Shown one piece after another: positions 7,126 to 7,827 of a DNA stretch of 7,827 bases. This DNA comes from an uncultured Collinsella sp. GTDB taxonomy: Bacteria > Actinomycetota > Coriobacteriia > Coriobacteriales > Coriobacteriaceae. The notes beneath the pieces were generated by a model. It made no database searches, had not been told where the DNA came from, and saw only the letters and a program-made list of their open reading frames with translations. The position numbers and the translations under genes are program-made. Every line of letters begins with the position of its first letter. The stretch's first letter is position 1. The stretch spans positions 1-7,827 of the forward strand of contig CABSNL010000077.1 of assembly GCA_902479095.1 (NCBI GenBank), read 5' to 3'.

Positions 7126-7803
7126 ATGACGAATAAAGAGCTGGCTCAAAAGCTGCTGGACCTTTTGGGCGGTAAAGACAACGTGCTAGCAAACGCGGCG
7201 TGCATGACGCGCCTGCGCGTGACCGTCAAAGACGCGGGCAACGTCGACACGGAGGGCATTAAGGCGCTCGACGGCGTGATGGGCCTGGTCGAGGACGACA
7301 CGATGCAGATCGTGCTGGGTCCGGGCAAGGTGAATAAGGTGCTCGAGGAGTTCTCCAAGCTCACCGGCCTTGCGAAAGGCGTTGCTGACGAGAGCGTGGT
7401 TGACGCTGCGGCCACAAACAAGGCCGCGCAGAAGGCCAAGTACGAGTCCAAGCCGGTTCAGGCCTTCCTCAAGAAGATTTCCAATGTCTTCGTCGCCCTG
7501 CTTCCCGGCATCATTGCGGCTGGCCTCATCAACGGTATCTGCAACGTCATTAACGTCTCGACGGCAGGCGCGCTTGCAGGCGAGTGGTGGTACCAGGGCA
7601 TTCGTTCCATGGGCTGGGCCCTGTTTGCCTATCTGCCCATCTTGGTGGGCTATAACGCGGCACGTGAGTTTGGTGGCTCCGCTGCGTTGGGCGGCATCGC
7701 CGGCATGATGTGTATCGCCAACAGTGCCATGCCCCTGCTTGCGCCTGGCGCGGCTGATCCTGCCACTGCCATTCTGCTGCCGCTCACCAGTGCGCAGTAC
7801 AAC
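7126..7803 (+). CDS. murP: PTS EIIBC permease, glucose family, MurNAc (MurP)-like, 3' end missing
   Basis: EIIBC proteins import a sugar through the membrane EIIC domain and phosphorylate it via a cysteine in EIIB. The 226 visible residues start with a complete EIIB domain (about 1-80) holding the phosphorylation site ACMTRLRV (25-32, Cys26) and QIVLGPGKV (61-69). A linker rich in Ala and Lys (about 85-110) leads into the EIIC domain, with VALLPGIIAAGLINGI (123-138) and LFAYLPILVGYNAAREFGG (166-184), very like E. coli MurP. The contig ends about halfway; MurP is about 470 residues, and an EIIA domain, if any, would be beyond the edge. The codons after AAC 7801-7803 (LSLIHI) are adapter. Its place behind murR-murQ supports MurNAc as substrate; sucrose, trehalose or GlcNAc transporters share the fold. 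AAGGAGG (7115-7121) precedes the ATG, and the 57 bases after murQ hold no terminator. Confidence 0.8.
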
Positions 7804-7827
7804 CTGTCTCTTATACACATCTGACGC
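7804..7827 (-). other. Nextera adapter, reverse complement, at the contig end (not genomic)
   Basis: Positions 7804-7822 read CTGTCTCTTATACACATCT, the complement of the Tn5 mosaic end, and 7823-7827 (GACGC) continue into the complement of the read-1 adapter. The whole 24 bases are the exact reverse complement of 25-48. Genomic sequence ends at 7803. Confidence 0.98.

Overview
This looks like a complete short assembly contig rather than a slice from a longer sequence, because both ends are Illumina Nextera library adapter (1-48 and 7804-7827). Only 49-7803 is genomic. The genomic part is GC-rich, with all genes on the + strand, strong AGGAGG-type ribosome binding sites and compact hairpin terminators. 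Protein flavour and gene content (FtsEX, a short RNase R, and a MurNAc salvage operon using a glucose-family PTS permease) suggest a Gram-positive gut actinobacterium of the Coriobacteriia, possibly Collinsella. That placement is recognition from memory, not a computed result.

Layout. (1) 49-1339: the C-terminal half of ftsE overlapping a complete ftsX, closed by an intrinsic terminator (1364-1397). (2) 1475-3610: rnr, a 711-residue RNase R, followed by a strong hairpin (3636-3667). (3) 3668-4392: a stand-alone serine recombinase, preceded by an intergenic stretch with three copies of an AAACCT-type motif that form overlapping dyads just before its start codon. (4) 4497-5078: a VanZ-like membrane protein with a TTG start and a long low-complexity N-terminal linker, followed by a hairpin terminator (5160-5186). 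(5) 5198-7803: a regulatory region with a palindrome, then murR (RpiR family) - murQ (MurNAc-6-phosphate etherase) - a MurP-like PTS EIIBC, cut by the contig end.

The genes form three functional blocks. FtsEX is the ABC-type complex that couples division to cell-wall hydrolysis. RNase R handles RNA decay. The mur block forms one co-directional operon in which the permease would import and phosphorylate MurNAc (or a related amino sugar), MurQ would convert MurNAc-6P to GlcNAc-6P and D-lactate, and MurR would sense the sugar phosphate. The recombinase and VanZ-like gene between these blocks are the least explained part. I did not find a convincing new multi-gene system. The best leads are the repeat array beside the recombinase, the VanZ-like protein and the mur control region. 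The adapter ends matter most for anyone reusing the record.
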